Shown: piece after piece, positions 21,860 through 33,486 of the stretch | Layout: every line of letters starts with the position of its first letter | Position numbering within the stretch: the stretch's first letter is position 1 | NCBI GenBank assembly: GCA_037954665.1 | Contig: JBBMOL010000298.1 | Coordinates: 558,001 to 622,000, forward strand | Length of the DNA: 64,000 bases | Direction: 5' to 3' | Origin: Laguncularia racemosa | Taxonomy: Eukaryota > Streptophyta > Magnoliopsida > Myrtales > Combretaceae | The notes under the pieces: model-generated | Told to the model about the DNA's origin: nothing | The model's database searches: none | What the model saw: only the letters and a program-made list of their open reading frames with translations | Program-made: the position numbers and the translations under genes

Positions 21860-22701
21860 TTCCATTGTAATCACAAACAAATAAGGTGAAATTGGATCTC
21901 CTTATCTTAGTCCCCTCTCGCTAGGGATGAAACCAACAAATTCTCCACTTAAATTAATAGAGAATCTTGATGTCGTGAAACATTATACTAGAAGTTTCGT
22001 AAAATGGGTAGGAAACCTCATACACAAGTGTTTATTCTCAAGAAATCCCGATTTAGTGTATCATAAGCTTTCATGTCTACTTTGATGGTACATCTAGGAG
22101 AACCATGATTGCTAGATACCCATGAATCAATTCTTGTGCAATAAAGATATTGTCAAAGATTTTCCGGTCTGGCACAAAAGCAAATTGCTCCCTACCAATT
22201 AAGAAGCTAAGGACCATTTTAATCCAGGGTGCAAGCACTTTAGATATGGTTTTATAGATGACATTACAGTAAGATATGGATTTGAAATCCACTAATTTTG
22301 ATGCATTTGGGATTTTTGGCACCAAAGTAATAATGGTTCTATTCACCTATTTAAGGAGGAGTGATCATGATTCAAGGAAATCCATAATGGCTTTCATGAT
22401 ATCTTTTCCAATTATACACCATGCTTCTTTGAAGAATTTTGCATATCCATCTAGCCCAAGAGCCTTACTATTTGATCGGTTGAAAAATGCTTCCCTAATT
22501 TTTGTTTCCAAAAAAAGGTGAACTAAGGAATTCCACTTGTTGGTCTTTCAACTTCCAAGCTGCTGCATTTTCCACTTCTATTTCATTATGCAACCTATTA
22601 GGCTTTCCAAATAGTTTAGAAAAATAGGACACCACTTCCTCTTTTAAAGCCTCATCCCCAACTACAACAAAGCATCTTCCCTTTTCCAGTTCTATATCCA
22701 C
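21860..22701 (-). pseudogene. Older LINE, ORF2 RT N-terminal half
   Basis: Minus-strand frames 22495-22701 (pre-RT segment, EEVVSYFSKLFGKPNRLHNE), 22077-22346 (IITLVPKIPNASKLVDFKSI, EQFAFVPDRKIFDNIFIAQE) and about 21860-21960 (GDPISPYLFVITMEIL) match non-LTR RT order. This is the N-terminal partner of 14480-15594; the copia lies between them. The FADD segment is missing at the junction. Confidence 0.8.
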
Positions 22702-22864
22702 TGTAGACTATACTTGCATGAAACTAACAATCCATATACATTACACATATAAAAATTATGCAAACACAAGCCTATCCTAATTAAGCAGTCCAAAAAATCA
22801 ACAATTTCTTTTTTTCCTTTTCTTTTGTCTTTAATGATAAAGAAAAAGAATCAAAAGAGCGCAC
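22702..22864. other. 5' end of EXECUTER intron 1
   Basis: Begins on minus at the exon 1 donor GTGCGC (22864-22859) with the T-rich sequence following it. No repeats recognised. Confidence 0.6.
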
Positions 22865-23242
22865 CTTCAGAATTGAAACGAGACGCTCTTGCTCGTCGAC
22901 CTCCTCAAAGTGCTTCTTCCATCGATCCCAATCCCACTCCTCATCGTCGATGATGGATTCTTCATCCTGCTTGGGGCCGAAGAAGGAATCGAACTGCTGA
23001 AAGGCAGAAGTGAGGAGGTCCTGAATAGCGGAGTCCCACCGGCGAGAGAGGGAGTTATCGGAGGAGTCGGAGTCGGAGTCGGAGGTAGCATGGCAGCGGG
23101 AGAAGAGAGAGTGAGAATCGGAGGGTTTGGGAAGGGAGTGAGAGGGGAATAAGGATGGAGGAGGAGGTGGAGGGCAGAATTGTCTTTTGGAAAGTCCAGG
23201 GTTTGGGAAGGTGAGGTTGTGAGGTGCGATTGAAGAAGCCAT
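22865..23242 (-). CDS. EXECUTER exon 1: chloroplast transit peptide and N-terminal conserved block
   Basis: ATG at 23240-23242 opens a 126-codon exon ending in AAG|GTGCGC (donor at 22864), phase 0. The first 50 residues are Ser/Pro/Leu-rich with few acids (a run of six Pro at about 24-29), a chloroplast transit peptide. Then follow a Ser/Asp stretch, RRWDSAIQDLL, an acidic patch and the family block EEWDWDRWKKHFEEVDEQER. EXECUTER1 and EXECUTER2 of other plants share this order; I cannot say which of the two this is. The start is chosen because an upstream in-frame ATG (23354-23356) lies above the TATA element. Known role: thylakoid-associated mediator of singlet-oxygen retrograde signalling, degraded by the FtsH protease. 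Confidence 0.88.
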
Positions 23243-23330
23243 AAGTTCTTTTTCGATTTTCTTGGCTGCGTGGGGGTAGAAAGAGAGAGAGAGAGAGAGA
23301 GAATATATATATATATGGCTGGTCGTTTGG
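23243..23330 (-). promoter_or_regulatory. EXECUTER core promoter and 5' UTR with CT microsatellite
   Basis: On minus, a TATATATATATATTC element (about 23302-23318) lies 60-75 bp upstream of the ATG. It is followed by a CT-repeat (plus-strand GA dinucleotides 23280-23301), a pyrimidine patch common near plant transcription starts, and then CTACCCCCACGCAG. The start site would be near 23270-23280. The microsatellite is likely length-polymorphic. Confidence 0.6.
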
Positions 23331-23914
23331 ATGGAATGGAAGAGAATGGTGTGCATGGAAAATTGGGAGGATAAGGGTGGCTTTTAATTTTTCATGTGGA
23401 ACGAACAAAATGAGTAGGCCGGTTCCGTTCATCGTGTCCATGCAATGAATGGTGACTCCAGACGTGTGGATTCCGGATTTCATTAGACCGGTCGGTCTGC
23501 GGATAAGTTGCTTACTCGATTTAGTTTCCACGAAATTGCTCTCTGTGTTAAATCGTCAAATTACTCTATTTGTTGTACTTTAAATGATATAAACAATGTG
23601 GTTTGCTTAAAGGTTGGCCAATTTGATAGAGGTTGTGACAGTTGGATTTAGGGATAGAGCATGAAACTATTTAAGGAATGATTAAGGAGTAGTTATTACT
23701 TTAGTTCTTAGAAAGAATTGTAATAGCAATTCTATGCAGACCAAACTTAAAAGTATGCGAGCTCATAGCAAAGAATGATTACTCCATTTTACTTTTTTTT
23801 TTTAAAAAAAAAAGAGTTAATTAAATGTGCTATTGGACATTCTATTACTTATGTGAACTTAAAAAATAAATAAATACCAATTGTTATTGTGTTAGCTAGT
23901 GACTAGTATAACTA
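23331..23914. other. Intergenic, upstream of EXECUTER
   Basis: Contains the distal promoter up to about 23520, then AT-rich sequence with T9/A10 runs (23795-23812). No gene recognised. The minus ORF 23055-23531 overlaps exon 1 in another frame and is a shadow. Confidence 0.5.
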
Positions 23915-25251
23915 AGGGTTAATGTCACATTCATTATCCAAACTTTTGCCATTTTTACAAATAAGTACTTAAACTTTTGAATAGATTAATTTAAAACCTA
24001 ATTAAGTTTTTCGTGATTATCTATGTTATCAATGTAACCTTATTAATGTCCATTAAATTACATGAACCGCCCGTCCATCCTCATCTTGAAACAAGTATTA
24101 AAATGTTAATCTAACATAAAAACATTACAATTAGGCATCCTATGCATTAAGAGGGAAAAAATAATTAACACATTAGCAAAAAGAATAATAAATAAAAGAA
24201 AAATATGCACGATTTGACAACAAAAAGAATTTCCCCTTTTTTAAAACCTTATCCATACTCTATCTTTCATGGCACCTTTGTTTAAATATAAACCCCAATT
24301 GAATTTACCCTTCTAAAAACCTACTTGAAAATAAAAATCAACATACACTAAATACAAAGCCAAAGATCTCATGTCCCATTAGGAATACAACTTTTCAAAT
24401 AGAGAAAGTGTTTCTTTTTTTAACCAAAAGTAGGGATACTCACAATATTTTACTCTAAAGGTTGCGCTTTTCATTAATTATGAGTTCCACTATAGTTTGT
24501 TTCACACTTAGGGTTTTTAGTTGCCTTACTTTTGTTTCCCTGAAGGGTTTCACTCACTTGTATGTCATCCGCTACTATTGTTTCTCTCATGTTGTGATTC
24601 TCGCCAATTAAGGAACAAATTAGGGTTTGGGTTTCAAAATTTAGGGCTTCAATGTGTAAAAGATTGAGGTATGCTCAATATTATGAAGTGAAAAGAGGAT
24701 TTGGGACTTTGGGTAAAAGAAGATTTGGGGCTTTGGGGTTTAGGTGTGTAAAAGATTGAGGCTTGCTCAATATTTTGAAGTGAAGAGAAGATTTAGGACT
24801 TTATGGTAAAAGGAGATTTGGGACTTTATGGTAAAAGAAGATTTGTGGCTTTAGGGTTTAGGTGTGTAAAAGATTGAGGTTTGCTTGATATTTTGTAGTG
24901 AAAAGAAGATTTGAGGCTTTAAGGGTTGATTGTGAAGCTAAATCTGTGGTTAAGATTTCAAGCCTTTAGATTTTTTCCCTCTTTAATTTCTTTTTAACAT
25001 GTTTTTCCATCTTAATACACATCATGATTTAGCTAGCATGTTAAAATGTTATAATATTGGCTCTACACACATGTCATGTTGTGGTTGGTTAAAACATCCA
25101 CATTATTTAATGAATCTTAACAAAGTTACATGCAAGTACCATAGATGACTGTAAAGAGTTTAATCAAATATTAAATTGATTTTTATTTTAAATTCAGATA
25201 CTTAATTATAAAAATGACAAAAATTTAAATAGTAAATGTGATGTTAACCCT
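23915..25251. mobile_element. Non-autonomous element with long terminal inverted repeats
   Basis: The left end agggttaatgtcacattcat and the right end (reverse complement agggttaacatcacatttac) match, and similarity continues for roughly 90 bp or more (acttttgccatttttacaaa versus atttttgtcatttttataat). The element is about 1,337 bp, has no coding capacity, and contains a small tandem array. Long inverted repeats without a transposase suggest a MULE- or MITE-like DNA transposon; the superfamily cannot be fixed because no clear target duplication is visible (flanks cta / ata). Confidence 0.65.
24653..24930 (+). repeat. Tandem repeat of about 92-118 bp, three copies
   Basis: Units start tgtgtaaaagattgaggt at 24653, 24745 and 24863. 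Each runs through tatgctcaatattttgaagtg and agatttggggctttagggttt. The middle unit has an extra internal duplication of about 26 bp (ggactttatggtaaaaggag). A minisatellite inside the inverted-repeat element. Confidence 0.8.
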
Positions 25252-26109
25252 ATAAATGATTGGTAAGAGAGGAAGGAATGATGTTATCACTATATTGTCA
25301 CATTTGATATGCTATAATGGATTTAAAATGGAATCAAAATTCTGGTTTCCATTCCATTTCCTATGTTTATAAGTACTTTTGAAAGCTAGAATCATGATTC
25401 TTTATAATTGATTATTTCAACTTTATGGGGAAATTCAATTTCACATTTTAGGAGGTAATATTTCCCTTAAGTACAAACTCTTGAGATTATGATTGTAAAC
25501 AAGTCAAATTGAAATAATACAGTATTAAACTCGAACTCAAACTTGGCTCAAAATTTTCAAAAGTCTAAATTGACTTGAAATTGATCTAACTTATAATTTT
25601 GATTGATGCTCAACTTAAAGTGGCACTCGACAAACTTGAGCTCAACTCGATTAAATGCATCTAAGTTTAATTTGTCTAAAACATTTTTTTTCTTCTAATT
25701 ATAATAAAATTAGTGTCCAAATTTAACTCCAACTCAACTAATATTAATACTCAAGCTTGAGCACAAGCTCAATTAGGCTTATGAGATGTCTAGTTAAGCC
25801 TTATGAAGCTAAAACTCAACTCAATTAACTACTTGAGTAGCTTAAACTTGTGCTCTAGCTCTACTTGATTGTTCGTGAGTCAAATTTGAGTCTAGCTCAA
25901 GTAAATATTCAATTAAACTCAAGTGGCTCACAAGTAGTTTAACCCATTTATATCTTTAATTCAAATATTATAATAATATTTGGTAATTAATAATAAATTA
26001 TATATGAAAAAAGTATGTGGGAAAAGGTCTTCTATGAAGCAAATGTATAATAACCCATTGTTAAACATGAAAATTTATCTACATTTAAAAATCCATACAA
26101 ATGAGTAAC
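25252..26109. other. AT-rich intergenic sequence with imperfect CTCAA-type motifs
   Basis: 25495-25930 is rich in variants of aactcgaactcaaacttg and agcttgagcacaagctcaa, a palindrome-prone motif mix common in old plant transposons. No open frame or domain. Function unknown. Confidence 0.45.
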
Positions 26110-26793
26110 TGATAGACACTAAGACACATGCACAACATCAAGATCAAGAAGCCTAATATCAAGCTTTATGGCAATTTTTAAATTACAATGATTTAGCCCG
26201 TTTTTTTAGTTAAGACCAATCCCAACAAGTCTAATTTTCTCTTCTTTAGTTTTTAGTGGTTTTAGATATTTTGATTAACTTCCAATTGAGGATTTTATGT
26301 TATCTTTTAATATTTATTGGTATTAATTTCTAGTTTCCATTTTTATGTTATTTTAACTTGTTAAAAATTATATTGTCTCTCTCTTATTATGTTATTTCCT
26401 AGGATTTTATTTAGCTTTCTTTTATGTATTTGTTCTCTAGTTTTGGGGCTTATTTTATACCTATAAATAGACCAAAGATGTAATAAACAAGTCAATCCAT
26501 CAATGGTAATTAATATACTTTAGTATTAGGATTTTTTTTTTCTTTTGTGATGTTCATTCAACATACAAAGGTTCTTAATCAATATAATTCAAAGCGACAC
26601 AATATTTATATCAAGATTCTTCAATTTACTCAACTAACAAGTTGAGGGTAAATCATCGATTTATGCTAAGGTTCATAGGATCCTTAATCTTAGGGTTACG
26701 TTAGTTAATACCATTAATTCTAGGTTGGATTTCTCATGGGTAAAGCCCACCTATACCTAATTTCAGCATTGTAGGGTTTCTACTATTCCATCA
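26110..26793 (+). repeat. Family A left LTR
   Basis: Matches 28191-29657 (minus the insert) over the segments gatcaagaagcct, tctaattttctcttctttagt, ctataaatagaccaaagatg and ctcaacaagttgaggg. A TATA-like element lies at 26460-26469. It ends ..ttccatca before the primer-site-like sequence. Confidence 0.65.
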
Positions 26794-28190
26794 TTTTGTA
26801 TCAAAGCTTTGAATATAAAATTAGGATTTTTTCCATTCAGTTTTGAAATTGTTGAGTGCTATCCAATTTCAATTTATCCATATCTCTTTCATTTTTTGTT
26901 TATCAAAAAAAGAAAAGAAAGAGAGAATACCATCTTTGTTCATTTCTTTTATTGATTTTGGTATTTATTATGATGATTGTGTTTAATGGGTATTGATTGA
27001 TTTATAAGTATTAGTGGATTGATGGGTGCAAGGTATATAAGTTATCATAGAGATTTTATCACACTAGTCACGTTTGTGATTTGAGCATTGATGATTGATG
27101 TCAAAATTTTGCTTTAAAGTATGCAGTAGAAAAATTACATTTAACAATTGTAGATCATCTCAATTGATATGAGTTAATATGTGACAAAAGAGTGTTTCAA
27201 GCAACCATAGATAATCTCAACCCATATGAGTTAATATGTAACAAAAGAGTATTTCAAATAACCAAACAAGTGTAGATTTCTTACTTTAAAGGTAACGGTT
27301 GTGAAGATGAGGTTTTGTTTGATATTACCTCTATGAATATTTGTTACATTAATTTAGGAAGACATTGGCAATTATATCATAAAGTTATATATTTGGACTT
27401 GAAGAATGAATATTAGATTGGGAATGAGAAAAAAGAATAGTTTTCAAGCCCATACTTGAAGATAGAGTGTGCAAGAGTATTTATCGCAATTTAAAGGATC
27501 GAGTAAGAAGATAGCCATATGATAAAAGGAAGAAATTGAGAATTATGAATATAGCATTGGAAGAGGGGAGAATTAGAGAGATGGTTCATGAGAATCTTGC
27601 AAAATTGGATGTTGTTTTAGAAAAAAAGCAAGAGAATGAAAATTTAAGCATTAAAGAGGGGTTAGGGAAACAAGACAATGAAATTTAGAGGAAGAGATCA
27701 TAAAAATTTCAAAGGAAGTTGGCACACTCAACATTTAAGAGCAGTTAAATGACAATAAATTAGAGAATGTAGATAGTGATGATCTTCCTAGAGCCGTAGA
27801 AATAAAAGTTGTGGGCTTTTTATAATTGATGAAAAATCTACAACTGAAGTACTAAAAAATTCTAACAATGAGGTTATCAATGCAACATCAAAGATTAAAA
27901 GCAAGTCAATGGTTGTCTATACCAATAAATCATCCATTGCATAAACATATGTTGAATTATCAGTACAAGCCATGAAGAAAACCTATTATGTCTTGCTAAA
28001 ATCATTGTACAAAGGACATTTAATGTTATTAATTTTCATTTATAAGGTGCATGATGTATGGGTTGGATTTTGGGTTCTTTACAAAATTATTATTTATAGG
28101 ATTTTTATGAGTTTAGATTTTGTAGAATGGCTTTTGATCCAAGTGATACATGCAAGATTTGAAAATGAATTTTTTTTAAGAAAGGAATAA

Positions 28191-29657
28191 TGATGCATGC
28201 ATGACATCGAGATTAAGAAGCCCAAGGTGGAGATTTGAAGCAATTTTCAAATTACAACAATTTAACTTATTTTTAGAATTAATACCAGTTCTAGCAAGTC
28301 TAATTTTCTCTCCTTTAGTTTTTGGTTGTTTTAGATAATTTGATTAGTTTTAATGTTAGGATTTTATGTTACCTTTTTATAGTTATTAAGATTAATTTCT
28401 AATTTTCCTTTTTATGTCTTCTTAGTTTATTGGGATTTTATTATGTTTCCTTTATCATTAGGGGTGGATTTAGGAGGGGTCAAAGGCCCCCCCAACCCTT
28501 CCAAGTTAAAAAACAATTAATTATTATTTTTTAAAAAATAAAAAATATATATAATATGTATTTATTAAGAGTAATTATTAATAAAATATAGTGTATAGCT
28601 TAGTTGTAAGTATAAAACATTTTACATTAAAAGTCATGGGTTCAATTCCCATGATGATTATTTTAGTTTTTCTCAAATTGTATTTATTACTCTAATTGCA
28701 TTATCTTTTTTCTTCTTTCTTTTATTTTTTATTTACAATAACCAATAGTATTAAATTTTATTCATTATTAAATTATAATAAACTAACTAAATTATCTTAA
28801 GTTACTATTGATTTATTAGTAATATATCATAAATAACAATTACATTAATACTATAAATATTTTAACCTTATTTTATAAAATATGGGTAAATATTATTGAT
28901 CTTTTTTTCTTACAATTAATATTATGAAAATGAATGTAGATTTTTGAACAATTGATTATGTAATTAATTATATGAAATTAATAATTTTTTTTAGTATTAC
29001 TAATGTTATAATTTTGTAGAGCCATTGTTCTAAAAAAGAAAAAAGAAAAAAAAAAGAATACTTATATTTATATCATGTTGCCTTTTTAGTTGTACTTACA
29101 TTTTTTATTTAAATATTTTTATGTTATATTTATATATATATTTGCATATTGTAATTTCAATTTAAATAGATTAAGTACGACCCTCCACTATCATATTTCC
29201 ACATTTGCCCCTATTTATTATGTTATTTTTCTAGGATTCCATTCAATTTCTTTTTACGTATTTTTTTCCTTAGTTTTAGGGTCTATCTTATGCATATAAA
29301 TAGGCTAGAGATGTAATATACAAGTTAATCAGTAAATGATAATGAAAACACTTGGTGTTGAGTTTTAAGTTTTGTCTCTTTTAAACTTATCAAGAATTTC
29401 ATATTCTTATGATATTCATTCATCATACTAAGGTTTTTTATTGGTATAATTCAAAGAGCTACAATCTTTATATTAAGGTTTTTGAATTTACTCAATCAAC
29501 AAGTTGATGTTAAACTATTGATTTATATTAACATTTATGGGATTCACAATCTCAGGCTCACGTTAAGTGAAATCTCTAGTTTTAGATTAGATTTCTCATT
29601 AGGTCAAGGTTCGCCTCAACCTAATTTTAGCACTAAGAGATTTGTGTTACTTCATCA
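28191..29657 (+). repeat. Family A right LTR, split by an insertion
   Basis: Homologous to 26110-26793 on both sides of an insertion at about 28460-29213. The left part starts tgatgcatgcatgacatc after a purine-rich tract. The right part resumes at ctatttattatgttatttttct and ends ..ttcatca. Confidence 0.65.
28460..29213. mobile_element. Insertion in family A LTR with tRNA-like Pol III boxes
   Basis: Starts aggggtggatttaggagggg and ends ..catttgcccct, so the termini are short inverted matches (aggggtgga / aggggcaaa). It interrupts LTR homology. Inside, TAGCTTAGTTGTAAG (28596-28610) resembles an A box and gggttcaattccc (28638-28650) a B box, 43 bp apart, as in tRNA genes and tRNA-derived SINEs. 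The ends resemble hAT-type non-autonomous elements; I could not confirm a target duplication. Confidence 0.45.
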
Positions 29658-31183
29658 CATTGTAAATTAATGCTAATCCTCTATTATAAACATTGAATAG
29701 CTTAATGAATTACAAAGAGAATGATAACAAATAAATAAATAAAAAGAGGAGATATAATTTGTGTTTAGCTTAATCATGTCGATACACCCCCAAATTTTTG
29801 CTTCTTTTAAATATAGATTTTGTAAACAAAATTTTAATTTGAAATGTGAACGAGAAGCAAATTTACTAGATGATAGAACAGGAATTCGAATTAAAATAAT
29901 GATGTAGGGCACCAACACACCTAACCTTTTGTAAGATCAAGGCAATTAATTTGTGCTAATTTGTTATAGCATTTTAATGAGTATATTGGATCCAACTACA
30001 ATAGAGTTCGGAGGTCCTAATGCTAGTCTTAAAAAGCAAGAAAGGTATAACTTTTAAGTTTAGTTCAATGGGTATTTAAATAACTAAAATCATTCATAAC
30101 TTGTTTTGAAAAACTTTAAAAACAACAAATTTTGAAATTTGAAACTAAAGCTAATTAAACCAAAGATTTAACTTCATTGACTAACAATGTGGTTTTTATA
30201 ACATAAACATCACTAAGGTGGCTTTAATTTTTAAAGATGTAGCAAGTACTTTCAAAAATGGATTTTAGTAATCTTAAATCATTGATCTACTCCCTCCTAA
30301 GACAAAGTGAGTCTAACCATTCTATTTAACAATCTAACATGACTATTTATTGTTCGAATGCTCATCTTACATGCACTTTGTGCTATTAATGCATAGTACC
30401 ATCGATAAATAAGCCATTACTTTGCTATAAAATATTGAATAACTACATATTGAATTAGTTAATAGAATCTATCAAAAGCTCCATCATTTAGCATCAACGC
30501 CTAACTATATAACATGGAATCCACTCCTAACTTTAGGAAAAAATTTAAAAAACCTAGGATGTTCTCTTCTTTTCCTTAATATTAAGAGTGAAATAAGAGA
30601 CTTTGAGAGGTAGATGGAGATCAATAAAGAGTTGGGAGGGAAAAGTATGAGGTTGGAGAGAGAAATTGGCTTTACACTTACTCACTAGGCTTAAATTTAA
30701 TGCAAATGGTCCCCTTCGCAAATTAAATCCACATGAAATGTATATTTAGTGAGTAAGTTCTTAGCGACTAATATTTTAAGTGACTTAAGGAAGAAGTTTT
30801 AGGTTGTGATAATGCTTTGGCACAAGCCTTGTAGGATAATTTCCATTTCGCATTAGTTCATCTCGGTGTTTTGCAATTTTTGACTTAAATTCTTATGAGT
30901 TCCTATATTTTGCCTTCATGCTCTAAGCTAATTTTAACTTCCACAATTTCATATTTTTCAACTTTAAAACTCAAATTTATTCTTACCTTTGATATTAGAT
31001 AAAATATAAATTATTGTTCATGGGCCCAACTTGCCCATAGAAGACATAATCTATAAATTGAAATATGATTTAATGTTGTTCTTTAGCCATGCACATTAAT
31101 ATCTATTCTACCTTTTTCATATATTCATTGCTTGGTTTATGAAATGGATACTTTTTTAATAAGGAAAAAATATATATTCACAT
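29658..31183. other. AT-rich intergenic DNA, nothing recognised
   Basis: Short random frames only, no repeats or domains seen. Ends at the left edge of the solo-type LTR. Confidence 0.5.
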
Positions 31184-33486
31184 TGTATCGAGTCTAATTT
31201 TTAAATCATTTTTCTTCATTTTAATTTATAATAAATCTTACCCATTTAGCATAGATTGCTTAACTAAATTAAGGAAAATTAATTTTAAAAGGGAGTTGCA
31301 CCAACCTAATGTTGAAAAATAAAAAGTTAATTGGATAGATTAACCTTAATTAGCTACTAGTCTGTGAATTTTTCTAAGAGAAATATTTAACAAAAAATAT
31401 TGGATTTGAGGACTAACCTATTAAAACCTAAATGGTTACTATGTATAATTTTCATGAATTTTTACTAAAAAACCTTTATATTATTATTATTATTATTATT
31501 ATTATAAGATTATTTACTTATACTAATTTTTCCTTAAAAAAACACAAAGTTTTTATTTTATTATGGTTGCCCCAAAGGTGTCTATATACGCACTAGTTGG
31601 AGTTAAACCATTCGTAGTTCACTTTTCTTTTATAAAATCTTAGTTTGTTGATTAATTTTATTTAATGAAAAATGGCAGGTTTACGTTATTTAATCAAATT
31701 AATTTTATTAATAAAATTCCTAAGTGACCTAAGTTGTTATGTAATGATTTTTTAAAAGAATAAGATAACCTAAGTTTTAAAATGTATCATATTAGATTTT
31801 ATTTCTTAAGAAAAGCCATATGTGATAAAACCCTAGAATAAAAGCTTTTTTGTCATATTTTTTTTTGTCTTTTAATATTATTATTTTTATTTTGATCATA
31901 CTTTTATTCCTAAAAGTCTTATTTATACCAAAAATTTTATTACATTTTATTTCATTTCTAAATTATATATATTTTTATTTTTGTTATTATTATTTAGTTT
32001 TATTGTTTTATTATTATCATTCTTTTGATTTTTTTAAAGATTCTTATTTATACTAAATATTTTTGTTATTTTATTTTTATTTTTATATTTATTTATTACA
32101 TAGTTTTTTTATTACTAAAATTATTCATCATCGAGTGATGATATACATCATAATAACTCAATAGGTATTCATTCTTATAAAATAAAACTTACAATTATTT
32201 TTCCCTATTATCATTTTTATTGTTATTTTTTATTTTTTTCTAATCTTTTTTTTTTTAATTTTACCTTATACTATTCATAAGCTAAATGCATAAAAGCAAA
32301 AAAAAAAAAAAGGAATATGTTAACCAAGTGTGTTAGGTACAGATACGGGTTTAGTGGGTCGAATCTCAGATTAGTTTGTGGGTCGGGTTTAGGTCTAGGT
32401 TAAATTACACAATGAAGGATGATAACTAGAAACCCTTGTTGGTGGTGCTCCAATGGAGATTGGAAGTGGCTAAGGAGGGGTTTCTTAGGTTTTCAAGGGT
32501 ATAGAGCTTGAATTCGGGGTTGTTTTTGTGTAAAAGGGCTTTTAGGGTGGTGATCAAAAGGGTGGCCAAAGGGTATCTATGATGGTTCTTCGATTCAGCA
32601 AGGTGGTGAGGGCCTTAGACTAAAGGCTTGGTTTTCCTAGAATTAGAGGCTATTGAGGTTCTATTATCACCTAAATGGAGGTTCGTGGTGGTGTGTGGGT
32701 AGAGTTTTTCGAGCGGCAATTGGTGAGTAGTGGGTTTCGGATAAAGGGTTTTGAACTAGCTTTTTTTTAGTGATTCTTAGTGATTTTTCAATCCTCCTTT
32801 GTTTTATGGGGATCCTATTGTATTTATAAGCACCATTAACAAGCTCGAAGGCAATCGGATTGCACCAAATCAGATTTTGGATCAAAACGTGTAATCTCCC
32901 CCCTGATTTGATTAGATCCATTTTTTTGTTAAAATTTATGGTAATCTTGTGATGTTTATCAAATTTTAATTAAATAATGATGGATTCGTGTTAAAAATCA
33001 AGCTTGGAATAACTGGATTCACCCTCATCCTCTCCCTAATGTTCTTGGCTAGAGGCTGAAGAAGATCATGTGCCTCACAAATTTCCGTGTGGTAGTTGGA
33101 GGCAAAAAACAAATAAATAAAGTGAAAATGGCACAAAGTGCCTCCTACTAGACTCAAACTTGTGATCGAGGCCTTCTCATGCACACATATGGGCAACACA
33201 CAAACCAATTAACTATTTTCTTGATTTTTTTATTACAATCAAATTACATTTTAATTGACTTAGTAGGTTGATCTTCTACTATTTAAAGCATCCAAGTTTG
33301 ATTTAAAGACCTTCTTTTTCTATTTTTTCTTCAAAAATAATATATATTTATTTATATATCTTATTTTTATTTTATTTGTTATTTTATTATTATTTTCCCA
33401 TTTCGTTCAATTCTATTATTTTTTTACTCTATAAACCCAACTTTTTTTTAATTAATCTAAACAAGAGTAAAAATGGGGTGTCTACA
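31184..33486 (-). repeat. Solo-type LTR, family B, diverged copy
   Basis: On minus it starts TGTAGACACCCCATTTTTAC (33486) and ends ..AAAAATTAGACTCGATACA (31184), about 2.3 kb. The same order of landmarks is found in the LTR at 56249-58353: the ends, ggactaacctattaaaacct, the (c)gcactag/gtacctgc block with tcgtagttcacttttc, a TATA element (tatttataag, 32821-32830 plus) and a diverged tRNA-like segment (about 33130-33200). A TTA microsatellite lies at 31482-31505. No internal domains adjoin it, which suggests a solo LTR. The string cacat occurs at both edges (31179-31183; 33484-33488). Confidence 0.65.

Larger units (their letters stand above)
15595..21860 (-). mobile_element. Decayed minus-strand Ty1-copia element, itself interrupted by a LINE
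   Basis: Reading on the minus strand from right to left: a Gag start (21411-21473), then, beyond the 19112-21397 LINE, a zinc knuckle (about 19030-19075), protease, integrase, RT, RNase H, polypurine tract and a short LTR (about 142 bp, 15595-15736). Most of Gag between the N-terminus and zinc knuckle is absent. I could not find the 5' LTR at the right end. A 9-bp string cattgtaat occurs at 15592-15600 and 21863-21871, which may mark the boundary or be chance. It lies inside the older LINE. Confidence 0.75.
26110..29657 (+). mobile_element. Coding-poor LTR retrotransposon (family A) with an insertion in its 3' LTR
   Basis: Two diverged LTRs (26110-26793; 28191-29657 including an insert of about 750 bp) enclose a 1.4-kb interior. 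A primer-site-like tttgtatcaaagc follows the left LTR (26796-26808), and an A/G-rich aagaaaggaataa precedes the right LTR. The interior has only short degenerate frames (27480-27900 reads EGRIREMVHENLAKL and similar) and no pol domain, so it is non-autonomous (LARD-like) or gutted. LTR divergence is high, so it is old. Confidence 0.65.

Noticed and set aside
23243..23531. Upstream in-frame ATG at 23356 extending EXECUTER by 38 codons, and the overlapping minus ORF 23055-23531
   Set aside because: The ATG lies upstream of the TATA element and CT repeat, so it is not in the expected mRNA. The extension is low-complexity (CT repeat) and unlike a transit peptide start. The 23055-23531 ORF is another frame of exon 1 and promoter DNA.
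27972..29299. Plus ORFs 27972-28190 and 29090-29299
   Set aside because: The first lies in the interior of a coding-poor LTR element and the second in the insert; both are AT-driven and have no domain.
31850..32056. Hydrophobic plus ORF (FFLSFNIIIFILIILLFLKV)
   Set aside because: Caused by T-rich DNA inside an LTR; no start context or homologue recognised, and a T-rich strand always encodes Phe/Leu/Ile.
32667..33208. Minus ORFs in the solo-type LTR
   Set aside because: They lie inside LTR sequence with no conserved frame between family B copies.
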